Shown here: positions 1-5,403 of the stretch, piece by piece
How positions within the stretch are numbered: the stretch's first letter is position 1
Layout of the letters: every line of letters starts with the position of its first letter
Source of the DNA: Planctomycetota bacterium
Lineage (GTDB): Bacteria; Planctomycetota; Planctomycetia; Isosphaerales; Isosphaeraceae
Length of the DNA stretch: 6,094 nt
Assembly: GCA_021807585.1 (NCBI GenBank)
Contig: JAKBCQ010000190.1
Coordinates: forward strand, 1-6,094
Direction: 5' to 3'
Position numbers and translations under genes: made by a program
The notes under the pieces: generated by a model
The model's input: only the letters and a program-made list of their open reading frames with translations
Told to the model about the DNA's origin: nothing
Database searches by the model: none

Positions 1-150
1 GAAGACTGTTTCAACCTGCGCGTTCGCGAGGACGGGACCGCCTTGATCGACGACCGAGAGGAGTTCGCGGTTTTCGAGGGGTTCGACCGCGGGACGAGCC
101 GATCGCTGCGAGCGGCTGCGCGGCGAGCGATAATGACGGTTGTCGATCAT
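1..150 (-). CDS. Planctomycete extracellular protein, N-terminal fragment (open at left edge)
   Basis: This is the 5' end of a minus-strand gene that continues past base 1; 50 codons are visible. From the ATG at 150 the protein begins MIDNRHYRSPRSRS, very rich in Arg and Ser. It then runs into RPAVEPLENRELLS at about residues 19-32, followed by VVDQGGPVLANAQVETVF. The 'L-E-x-L-E-x-R-x-L-L-S' signature after a basic leader is the known N-terminal mark of many large secreted or surface proteins of Planctomycetes. It probably acts in targeting, though its processing is not well understood. The function of the missing body cannot be told. The start is uncertain: in-frame ATGs also occur at 171, 225 and 234, the frame is closed by a stop at 346-348, and no candidate has a convincing ribosome-binding site. 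I chose 150 because it leaves a leader of usual length. Plus-strand frames here encode nothing recognisable. Confidence 0.68.
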   Translation of the reverse strand, partial: MIDNRHYRSPRSRSQRSARPAVEPLENRELLSVVDQGGPVLANAQVETVF

Positions 151-377
151 GTCGATGAATCTCAAGTTCATTCCGCGAACGATCGGGGTCGAATCGCGGC
201 TGGTGAACGATCGCTCGATCGCCATGATGAACATGAGTTTCAATCGAGCGGGTTCGATCGCGCGGGCGAATTCGCGCTTCTTTTGGAATTGGAGTACGTC
301 GATCGTCGCGGGGTGCTTGGCGGGTGTGAAAAACGACGCGGAGGGCTACGGAGCGTTGATTTCAGGACCAATTGCTC
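151..377. other. Intergenic stretch upstream of the partial extracellular-protein gene
   Basis: Between the terminator of the phosphatase gene and the ATG chosen for the left-edge gene I see no recognisable coding sequence. The minus strand here should hold the leader and promoter of the left-edge gene, but no clear -35/-10 pair stands out. Part of it (up to 234) may be coding if an upstream ATG is used. It contains five CGATCG hexamers. Confidence 0.5.
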
Positions 378-434
378 AAAAAAAGAACCGCGGGGTCGTT
401 CGCGAGCTAAGCTGCGCCTGCGACCGCCGCGGTT
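378..434 (-). terminator. Intrinsic (Rho-independent) terminator of the phosphatase gene
   Basis: Read on the minus strand, AACCGCGG (434-427) pairs perfectly with CCGCGG TT (393-386). The stem is extended by a further five pairs (CGACC at 421-425 with GGTCG at 394-398) across a one-base bulge at 426. After one C come seven T's (384-378). The stem opens 39 nt after the phosphatase stop codon. It therefore ends that transcript and separates it from the same-strand gene at the left edge. Confidence 0.8.
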
Positions 435-472
435 ATCGGTCGACGATCAAAGACTGATGCAGAATCAAAGAT

Positions 473-2230
473 TTATTTCGATTTTGATCCAATGAGGGCG
501 GCCGGGTCGTCGACGACGAGGTAGTGGCCGTGATCGGCGGTGACGATGAGGGCGGATTCGTTCCAATCGCTATGGTGTTGGACCCAATCGATCACGGTTT
601 TGACGGCGTCTTCGCCCGAGAGGACGGCGCCTACGGCGTTATCGAGGTTATTGTCGTGGAGAGCGAAATCGACGTCGCCGGCTTCGATGAAGAGTGCGAA
701 GGGACGGGCGGGATCGGCCGAGAGGAGGGTGATCGCGGCTTTGGTGAGATCGACCAGGGTTGGTTGTTCGATCAAATCTTGATGCGAATAGTTTTCGGCT
801 TTGGAGCGGATACCGTCGACTGGGTCGTAATTTCCGTCGGCGGTTTGGTAGGGGAGGTGATCGAAGCGATCGGAACCGAAGCAGGCGAAGAGGCGTTTCT
901 TTTGAGCCGCGGCGGTTTGGGCGGCGGATTGGAGGGCTTGGGCGGCGTTCGTTCCGTTTGAGGGCTCGACGACGACGTATCGCCCGCCGTTTTTGGCGTC
1001 GATTATGGCGCGATCGTCGGCGGTTAAGTATGTGTTACCGGGGACGACATTTTTACCTTGTTGGATTGTGAGGACGGCGCGGGCGGCGATTTTGCCGAAG
1101 CCTGTACCCATGACGACGTCGAGTCCCTGGTGGATCGGCTCATGTCGCGTCGTTTGGGTGATGCTTTGGAGTCCGAGCATATCGCGTGCGAGGTCTTGGT
1201 AATCGTCTCGGGTGACGTTGTGCGCGTACATGGCGGCTGGGGACGCGTGGCAGAACGGGACCGAGGTGACGGTTCCGACTTTCCATCCGGACTGTTGCAA
1301 TTGTTGAAACAAGGTGGTTTGGAATTGACCGTGATCGTCGACGTTGATTCCGTCGTCGTACATTTTGACTCCGGTGGCGAATTCTCCGGCGCTTGGAGCG
1401 GAGTCGGTGACGGCGTGGGGGATACCGCCGATTTTGGCGAGGATTTCTTTATCGAGCGCGTTCATCGCCTGACCTTTGATGTAGCCCGGGGCTTCGAGTC
1501 GTCCTTTGGTCCAGGGGTTTGGGCCGGCGATGCGCGGGTCGTACCCTCCCTGCATGCTGTCGGGTGGGATCATTACGGTTTGATTATTCACATCGGCGAT
1601 GTTTTTTTCGTGCGACGGGGATGTGACGTAATAGCCGTATTGCAATTTGGCGCCGGGGATGTCGTCTTGAAAGACGAGCCCCGAGCCTTTTCCCTCGTGG
1701 TAGATCGTTTTGGAGCGGACGATCGCGGCGGCGCGGGTCGTCTCCCAATCCATACCGTCGAACCAGATGATGAAGAGGTGTTTAACTCCGTGCGCAACGG
1801 CGTCTTTTTGAACGAAATATAAGTCGGATTGATCGGCGTATTCGGCGTTTGGGTCGACGGTGCCGGCGGGGATTGTTCCGAAGAGTTCTTGAACGCGTTT
1901 GGGGTCTCGGTATCGGCTGTTCGCTCCGACGACCTTGTCGAGTCGGATTTTGGAACCGAAGGCGTAGACGGGGATCAATCGGTTGGTGTGGCCGCGGTGA
2001 TTGGAGAAGACGTCGTTCGCGGCTTGCGAGCCGAAGTGGTAGGCGCGTGGTATTTTTTGATCTTGCGTGGCGATCGCTTTGGCCTGGAGATCTTTGAGGA
2101 CGTCTTGGCCGCGCGTCGGTTTGACGGATATCAAAGCGGATGAAGCCGCGGCGGCGACGAGGAGACCGAGCGAGATTTGTCGTAAGGTTGTGCGGGGCGG
2201 GATCACTGGGGCGCTCCTGGCGTTGAGCAT
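473..2230 (-). CDS. Exported alkaline phosphatase-superfamily enzyme with permuted motif order
   Basis: This is probably a metal-dependent phosphomonoesterase acting outside the cytoplasm, releasing phosphate from organic esters. Seen (numbering from ATG 2230, 585 aa): a basic start and a hydrophobic stretch at about 19-36 (ISLGLLVAAAASSALISV), a likely signal peptide. An H81-T-N...PVYAFG motif comes next, then ADQSDLYFVQKDAVAHG at about 132-148. WFDGMDWE follows with D158, then TDSAPSAGEFATGVK with candidate nucleophile S277. CHASPAAMYAH has H328 and S330, and R341 follows. FIEAGDVDFALH has E516, D521 and H525, and TADHGH has D566 and H567. By family knowledge these match E. coli PhoA residues H412, D51, S102, D153, T155, R166, E322, D327, H331, D369 and H370. 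The H412 block, normally last, is here near the N-terminus, and the protein ends 18 residues after H567. A longer frame from TTG 2251 exists; neither start has a good Shine-Dalgarno. Single gene, with its own terminator. Superfamily sure; substrate unknown. Confidence 0.9.
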   Translation of the reverse strand: MLNARSAPVIPPRTTLRQISLGLLVAAAASSALISVKPTRGQDVLKDLQAKAIATQDQKIPRAYHFGSQAANDVFSNHRGHTNRLIPVYAFGSKIRLDKVVGANSRYRDPKRVQELFGTIPAGTVDPNAEYADQSDLYFVQKDAVAHGVKHLFIIWFDGMDWETTRAAAIVRSKTIYHEGKGSGLVFQDDIPGAKLQYGYYVTSPSHEKNIADVNNQTVMIPPDSMQGGYDPRIAGPNPWTKGRLEAPGYIKGQAMNALDKEILAKIGGIPHAVTDSAPSAGEFATGVKMYDDGINVDDHGQFQTTLFQQLQQSGWKVGTVTSVPFCHASPAAMYAHNVTRDDYQDLARDMLGLQSITQTTRHEPIHQGLDVVMGTGFGKIAARAVLTIQQGKNVVPGNTYLTADDRAIIDAKNGGRYVVVEPSNGTNAAQALQSAAQTAAAQKKRLFACFGSDRFDHLPYQTADGNYDPVDGIRSKAENYSHQDLIEQPTLVDLTKAAITLLSADPARPFALFIEAGDVDFALHDNNLDNAVGAVLSGEDAVKTVIDWVQHHSDWNESALIVTADHGHYLVVDDPAALIGSKSK

Positions 2231-2631
2231 CGAGGGAAGATCCAGGTACAAGCCGATGCGTCGGTACGGGTCGATCGTCGAGCGGCGGTTGGGGGGTCGG
2301 TGTCGATCGTTCGGGTTCTGGAGTGATATTAATCGCTCGGGGGGATGAAAACGACGTGGGATTGCGATGAAATCGGCGTGAAGCGTTGGGAAATCGGTTG
2401 AGAGAGGGTTTGGAGCGAGGGGTTGATCGTGTTGGTTTTGGGAGCGGGTGGACGTTTTATGGGCGGTTCGATCGTGAAGTTGTTGGTTCCGGGGCGATTA
2501 GGGCGCACAATGGATTTGTGGCGTCGCGGGACGATTTGGGGCGATTCGCGAGCCGAGCCCGCTCGAGGGGTGTCGGCGGTCGGTTTGAATCCCGCGGCGT
2601 GTCGATCGCGTCGTCGAGCGGAGGCATCACG
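2231..2631. other. Divergent intergenic region between phosphatase and glgC
   Basis: About 400 nt separate the phosphatase ATG (leftward) from the glgC TTG (rightward), so it must carry both promoters and leaders. The frame of glgC stays open upstream to 2386, but the extra peptide (about 82 residues, Arg/Gly/Ser-rich) resembles nothing in GlgC proteins, and the ribosome-binding site lies at 2620-2624. The plus strand is strongly G-rich. The only clear AT-rich spot is GATATTAAT at 2325-2333. It could be read as an extended -10 (TG-A-TATTAA, 2324-2332) on the plus strand, but there is no matching -35. Four CGATCG hexamers occur. No RNA gene or terminator is evident. Confidence 0.6.
2620..2624 (+). 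promoter_or_regulatory. Ribosome-binding site that fixes the glgC start at TTG 2632
   Basis: GGAGG lies 7 nt before TTG 2632-2634, an ideal spacing. The next codons give LRDVLAIILAGG, which is where the conserved GlgC fold begins. No in-frame ATG or GTG near this point has a comparable site. Confidence 0.75.
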
Positions 2632-3873
2632 TTGTTACGAGACGTATTGGCGATCATCTTGGCGGGGGGCCGCGGGTCGCGGCTGGAACCGCTGACGAGG
2701 GATCGCGCCAAGCCCGCGGTCCCGTTCGGCGGGATTTATCGGATCATTGATTTCACGCTCTCGAATTGCATCAATTCCGATCTGAGGAAGATCCTGGTAC
2801 TGACGCAATACAAGGCGATCAGCCTGAGCCGGCACATCGACCAGGGGTGGAGTTTTTTGTGCCGCGAGCTCGACGAGTACATCGAGGTGATTCCGCCGCA
2901 GCAGCGGATCACCGAGCATTGGTATCAGGGGACGGCCGACGCGATTTATCAGAACGTTTACACGATAGAAAAGGCGGCGCCGCGGGACACGCTGATTTTG
3001 GCGGGCGATCATATTTACAAAATGAATTATTCAAAGATGATTGATTTTCATCGAGAGATGAACGCCGATTTGACGATCGCGTGTTTGCCCGTTCCGCGTA
3101 AGGAGGCGACCGAGTTCGGTGTGATGAAGATCGACGGCGCGGGGGGGGTGACGGGATTTCGCGAGAAGCCGCGCGATCCCGAGGGGATGCCGGGGGATCC
3201 CGAGACGGCGCTCGCCTCGATGGGAATTTATATTTTCAATACGAATTTGATGTATGAGTTGTTGTTTCAGGACGCGGCGAAGAAGGAGGGGAGTCATCAC
3301 GATTTCGGCAGGGACATTATACCGGGGATGTTGGGTACGCACCGGGTGTTCGCGTATCCGTTTCAGGACGAGAATCGGAAGAAGGCGGCGTACTGGCGCG
3401 ACGTGGGGACTCTCGACGCGTATTATCAAACGAACATGGATTTGATACAGATTGATCCGATTCTCAATTTATATGATCGCGATTGGCCGATTCATACGTA
3501 TCAGATTCCTTCTCCGCCGCCGAAGTTTGTGCACATCGAGCCCGAGCGTCGGGGGGTGGCGTTGAATTCGGTGATTTGCCAGGGGTCGATCGTATCGGGG
3601 GGGCAGGTATACCGGAGCATTTTATCGCCGAACGTGCGGATCAACAGTTTCGCGCTCGTGGAGGATTCGATTTTATTCGAGGGGGTGGAGGTGGGTCGGC
3701 ATGCTCGGGTGCGGCGTGCGATCATCGATAAGGACGTGAAGGTTCCGGCGGGTTTCGAGCTCGGCTGGAACCGCGAGGTCGATTTGGCGCGGGGGCTTAC
3801 CGTCACCGACGAGGGGCTGACGGTCGTTCCCAAAGGCGAGGATCTCGAACGGTTCGTTCCCCAGGGGGGATGA
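2632..3873 (+). CDS. glgC: Glucose-1-phosphate adenylyltransferase (ADP-glucose pyrophosphorylase)
   Basis: Makes ADP-glucose and pyrophosphate from ATP and glucose 1-phosphate, the regulated first step of bacterial glycogen synthesis in the cytoplasm; the family acts as a tetramer. With the TTG start the protein has 413 residues, close to the usual 400-430. Seen: the nucleotide-binding loop AGGRGSRL (11-18) and RAKPAVPFGG (25-34). WYQGTADA carries Y98, matching E. coli Y114. AGDHIYK has D126, matching catalytic D142. FREKP has K179, matching the glucose-1-phosphate lysine K195. SHHDFGRDIIP (221-231) and YWRDVGTL (254-261) follow. From about 300 to the end the repeats fit the left-handed beta-helix domain. 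The position of the E. coli fructose-1,6-bisphosphate lysine K39 is Asp24 here, so the activator may differ. No other glycogen gene is in the window, and it stands alone with about 310 nt after it. A G8 run at 3141-3148 lies inside the frame. Identity is secure. Confidence 0.96.
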   Translation: MLRDVLAIILAGGRGSRLEPLTRDRAKPAVPFGGIYRIIDFTLSNCINSDLRKILVLTQYKAISLSRHIDQGWSFLCRELDEYIEVIPPQQRITEHWYQGTADAIYQNVYTIEKAAPRDTLILAGDHIYKMNYSKMIDFHREMNADLTIACLPVPRKEATEFGVMKIDGAGGVTGFREKPRDPEGMPGDPETALASMGIYIFNTNLMYELLFQDAAKKEGSHHDFGRDIIPGMLGTHRVFAYPFQDENRKKAAYWRDVGTLDAYYQTNMDLIQIDPILNLYDRDWPIHTYQIPSPPPKFVHIEPERRGVALNSVICQGSIVSGGQVYRSILSPNVRINSFALVEDSILFEGVEVGRHARVRRAIIDKDVKVPAGFELGWNREVDLARGLTVTDEGLTVVPKGEDLERFVPQGG

Positions 3874-4021
3874 CGCGGCGATCGGGTTTACGCGCCAACC
3901 GGCTCTCGATCCGCATTTTGGAAAGTCGAGACGCCGATCGAAATCGCGCATACGGCGGCGATTATCGTTCATGTGAAGAAATATCGCAACGAAAGGCCGG
4001 TCGGCGCGATCGCTCCGAGTG

Positions 4022-4049
4022 TTATCAATCATTTACATTAAGATATAAC
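4022..4049 (+). promoter_or_regulatory. Candidate sigma-70-type promoter, distal, upstream of rlmN
   Basis: TTATCA (4022-4027, 4 of 6 matches to TTGACA) is followed after a 16-nt AT-rich spacer by TATAAC (4044-4049, 5 of 6 matches to TATAAT). Transcription would begin near 4056 and leave a leader of about 127 nt before rlmN. This rests on consensus matching only. Confidence 0.35.
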
Positions 4050-4143
4050 GTTTTGATGTGTATGAAGTGGTTTTTATCGCGTATCGAGGGAACGCCGTCG
4101 CGGAAATTGCTGGCGATGCGATCGATTATGGTTTAGGATCGAC

Positions 4144-4152
4144 TGGTATACT
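4144..4152 (+). promoter_or_regulatory. Candidate extended -10 promoter of rlmN
   Basis: TGGTATACT fits the extended -10 pattern TGnTATAAT with one mismatch. It lacks a good -35, which extended -10 promoters can do without. Initiation near 4159 would give a short leader of roughly 24 nt before ATG 4183. Confidence 0.45.
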
Positions 4153-4182
4153 CGACTCCTCTATCTCCGCCGAAATTGGAAA

Positions 4183-5268
4183 ATGAAAAGCCGTTTACTC
4201 GATTTGTCACCGATTGATCTCGAGCGTGCGATGGCCGAGCGCGGCGTTGCGGGTTATCGCGCGCGGCAGATTTGGAGTTGGGTGATCGATCGCCGCGCCG
4301 AGCGGTTTGAAACGATGACCGACCTGCCGCGAGCGCTTCGTGAGGAGCTCGACTTAACGTTCGAGATTTTCACCACCGAGACGATTACGCGATCGGTTGA
4401 CGACGACGGAACGACGAAGCTTCTTTTGTCGTGTCGCGACGGTGAAACGATTGAAACGGTACTGATGGCGGAGGGGAGTCGGCGGACGGTTTGCGTGAGC
4501 ACGCAGGTGGGCTGCGGGATGGGATGCGTGTTTTGCGCGAGCGGGTTGAAGGGGGTTGTGAGGAACCTGACGCGGGGGGAGATTCTCGAGCAGATCGTTC
4601 GCCAGCGTAACGCGTTACGCGAGGGTGAGCGGGTTTCGCACGTGGTGGTGATGGGGATGGGGGAGAGCCTGGCGAATCTCGACGAGTTGCTCGCGGCGCT
4701 CGAGGTTGTTTGTGCGCCCGCTCCGCTCGGTTTGGGATTGAGTCAACGTCGGGTGACGATCTCGACGGTGGGTTTGCCCGATAAGATGAGGAAGCTCGCC
4801 GAGCTTGATCGCCGATACCATTTGGCGGTGTCGTTGCACGCGGCGACCGAATCGCTCCGCGACCGGCTGGTACCGATCAGTCACAAGGTTGGATTGGGGG
4901 CGGTGATCGACGCGGCCGATCGTTATTTTGAACAGACGGGTCGTCAGGTGACGTTCGAGTACGTACTTTTGGGGGGTGTGAACGATCGCGGCGAAGACGC
5001 GCGCGCGCTCGCGGAATTGATGTCGACGCGCTCGGCGCACGTCAATCTGATCCCTTATAATCCCGTTGCGGGGTTGGAGTTTGAGCGACCGAGCGACGCC
5101 GCGGTCGAGCGGTTCACGGCGATTCTCAAGTCGCGGTCGGTGAGCGTGACGGTTCGTAAGACGAAGGGACGGGTGATCGACGCGGCGTGCGGCCAGCTTC
5201 GCCGCCGGACGGCCGACGCGGGTTCGGAGCTTTTTCAAGGAGACCCGCTGGGAACGGCGCGGGAGTAG
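4183..5268 (+). CDS. rlmN: Dual-specificity RNA adenine C2-methyltransferase RlmN (radical SAM)
   Basis: By family knowledge it methylates C2 of adenine 2503 in 23S rRNA and of A37 in some tRNAs, using S-adenosylmethionine and a 4Fe-4S cluster. This tunes translational fidelity and peptidyl-transferase function. Seen in its 361 residues: an N-terminal helical domain with YRARQIWSWVI (25-35) and FETMTDLPRALR (42-53). The CxxxCxxC cluster is formed by C111, C115 and C118. Radical-SAM core motifs are GMGES (158-162), TISTVGL (192-198) and HLAVSLHA (213-220), then NLIPYNPV (288-295) and RKTKGRVIDAACGQL (325-339). The two mechanistic cysteines are present: C104 (E. coli C118) and C336 (C355). RKTKG and IPYNP favour RlmN over its relative Cfr. 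One oddity is Ser162 where RlmN normally has Pro (GMGEP). ATG 4183 has only a weak GGA ahead. The last 20 or so residues are a variable tail. Promoters lie upstream; it is probably transcribed alone. Confidence 0.95.
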   Translation: MKSRLLDLSPIDLERAMAERGVAGYRARQIWSWVIDRRAERFETMTDLPRALREELDLTFEIFTTETITRSVDDDGTTKLLLSCRDGETIETVLMAEGSRRTVCVSTQVGCGMGCVFCASGLKGVVRNLTRGEILEQIVRQRNALREGERVSHVVVMGMGESLANLDELLAALEVVCAPAPLGLGLSQRRVTISTVGLPDKMRKLAELDRRYHLAVSLHAATESLRDRLVPISHKVGLGAVIDAADRYFEQTGRQVTFEYVLLGGVNDRGEDARALAELMSTRSAHVNLIPYNPVAGLEFERPSDAAVERFTAILKSRSVSVTVRKTKGRVIDAACGQLRRRTADAGSELFQGDPLGTARE

Positions 5269-5276
5269 GTCTGAAT

Positions 5277-5336
5277 GCGGCGCGGGGTGAAACGCGATCG
5301 ATGACGTTGATATCAAGAGACGACCGATCGCGCCGC
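5277..5336 (+). repeat. Overlapping inverted repeats upstream of the sigma-factor gene
   Basis: GCGGCGCG (5277-5284) is the exact reverse complement of CGCGCCGC (5329-5336). Inside, CGCGATCG (5293-5300) is the exact reverse complement of CGATCGCG (5325-5332). The two stems share 5329-5332, so an RNA could form one or the other. The loop holds a 10-bp perfect palindrome, TTGATATCAA (5307-5316), of operator type. There is no T-run after the stem, so it is not an ordinary terminator of rlmN. Repeats are seen; a role is inferred. Confidence 0.5.
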
Positions 5337-5391
5337 GGGACGAGAGACACGATCGATCTTAAACATAAAAAACTTTGTGAATGATAGGCGG

Positions 5392-5397
5392 AAGGGG
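5392..5397 (+). promoter_or_regulatory. Ribosome-binding site that fixes the sigma-factor start at GTG 5404
   Basis: AAGGGG ends 6 nt before GTG 5404-5406. The longer in-frame GTG at 5377 has only an A-rich stretch ahead with no Shine-Dalgarno, so 5404 is the better start. Confidence 0.65.
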
Positions 5398-5403
5398 AAT
5401 TTC

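Larger units (their letters stand above)
3874..4182. other. Intergenic region between glgC and rlmN
   Basis: About 309 nt without a supported gene. An open frame overlaps the glgC stop (ATG at 3870, ending 4136), but its product is Arg-rich, has codon use unlike the neighbours and matches nothing I know. I find no good terminator for glgC. A marked AT-rich island at about 4019-4080 contrasts with the GC-rich surroundings and holds one promoter candidate; a second lies nearer rlmN. Four CGATCG hexamers occur. Confidence 0.55.

Noticed and set aside
43..495. Plus-strand open frames of 150 and 105 codons at the left edge
   Set aside because: Their products are Arg-rich with no known motif, they overlap the terminator and the phosphatase end, and the minus frame encodes a recognisable planctomycete signature.
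1058..1822. 254-codon plus-strand frame opposite the phosphatase
   Set aside because: It is the antisense of a well-supported gene; the product is Asp/Gly/Val-rich with no motif, as expected from the complementary strand.
2324..2332. Extended -10-like TGATATTAA in the divergent region
   Set aside because: Only 4 of 6 -10 matches, no -35, and about 300 nt from glgC; too weak to list as a promoter on its own.
2423..2695. Frame starting TTG with a Rossmann-like 'IVLVLGAGGRFMGG' stretch
   Set aside because: The motif is followed by Arg/Trp-rich sequence with no dehydrogenase features, and the frame runs into glgC in another phase; it is a chance result of G-rich DNA.
3870..4136. 88-codon frame overlapping the glgC stop (ATGA)
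   Set aside because: The overlap suggests translational coupling, but the product is Arg-rich with rare codons, resembles no family, and the region holds promoter-like AT-rich DNA.
4056..4136. 26-residue peptide MCMKWFLSRIEGT... near the distal promoter
   Set aside because: It has no Shine-Dalgarno site and would begin at the predicted transcript start; nothing supports translation.
4615..5316. 233-codon minus-strand frame opposite rlmN
   Set aside because: Arg/His-rich antisense shadow of a gene with all RlmN catalytic motifs.
5277..5336. Intrinsic terminator for rlmN
   Set aside because: The GC-rich stem has a 44-nt loop and no following T-run.
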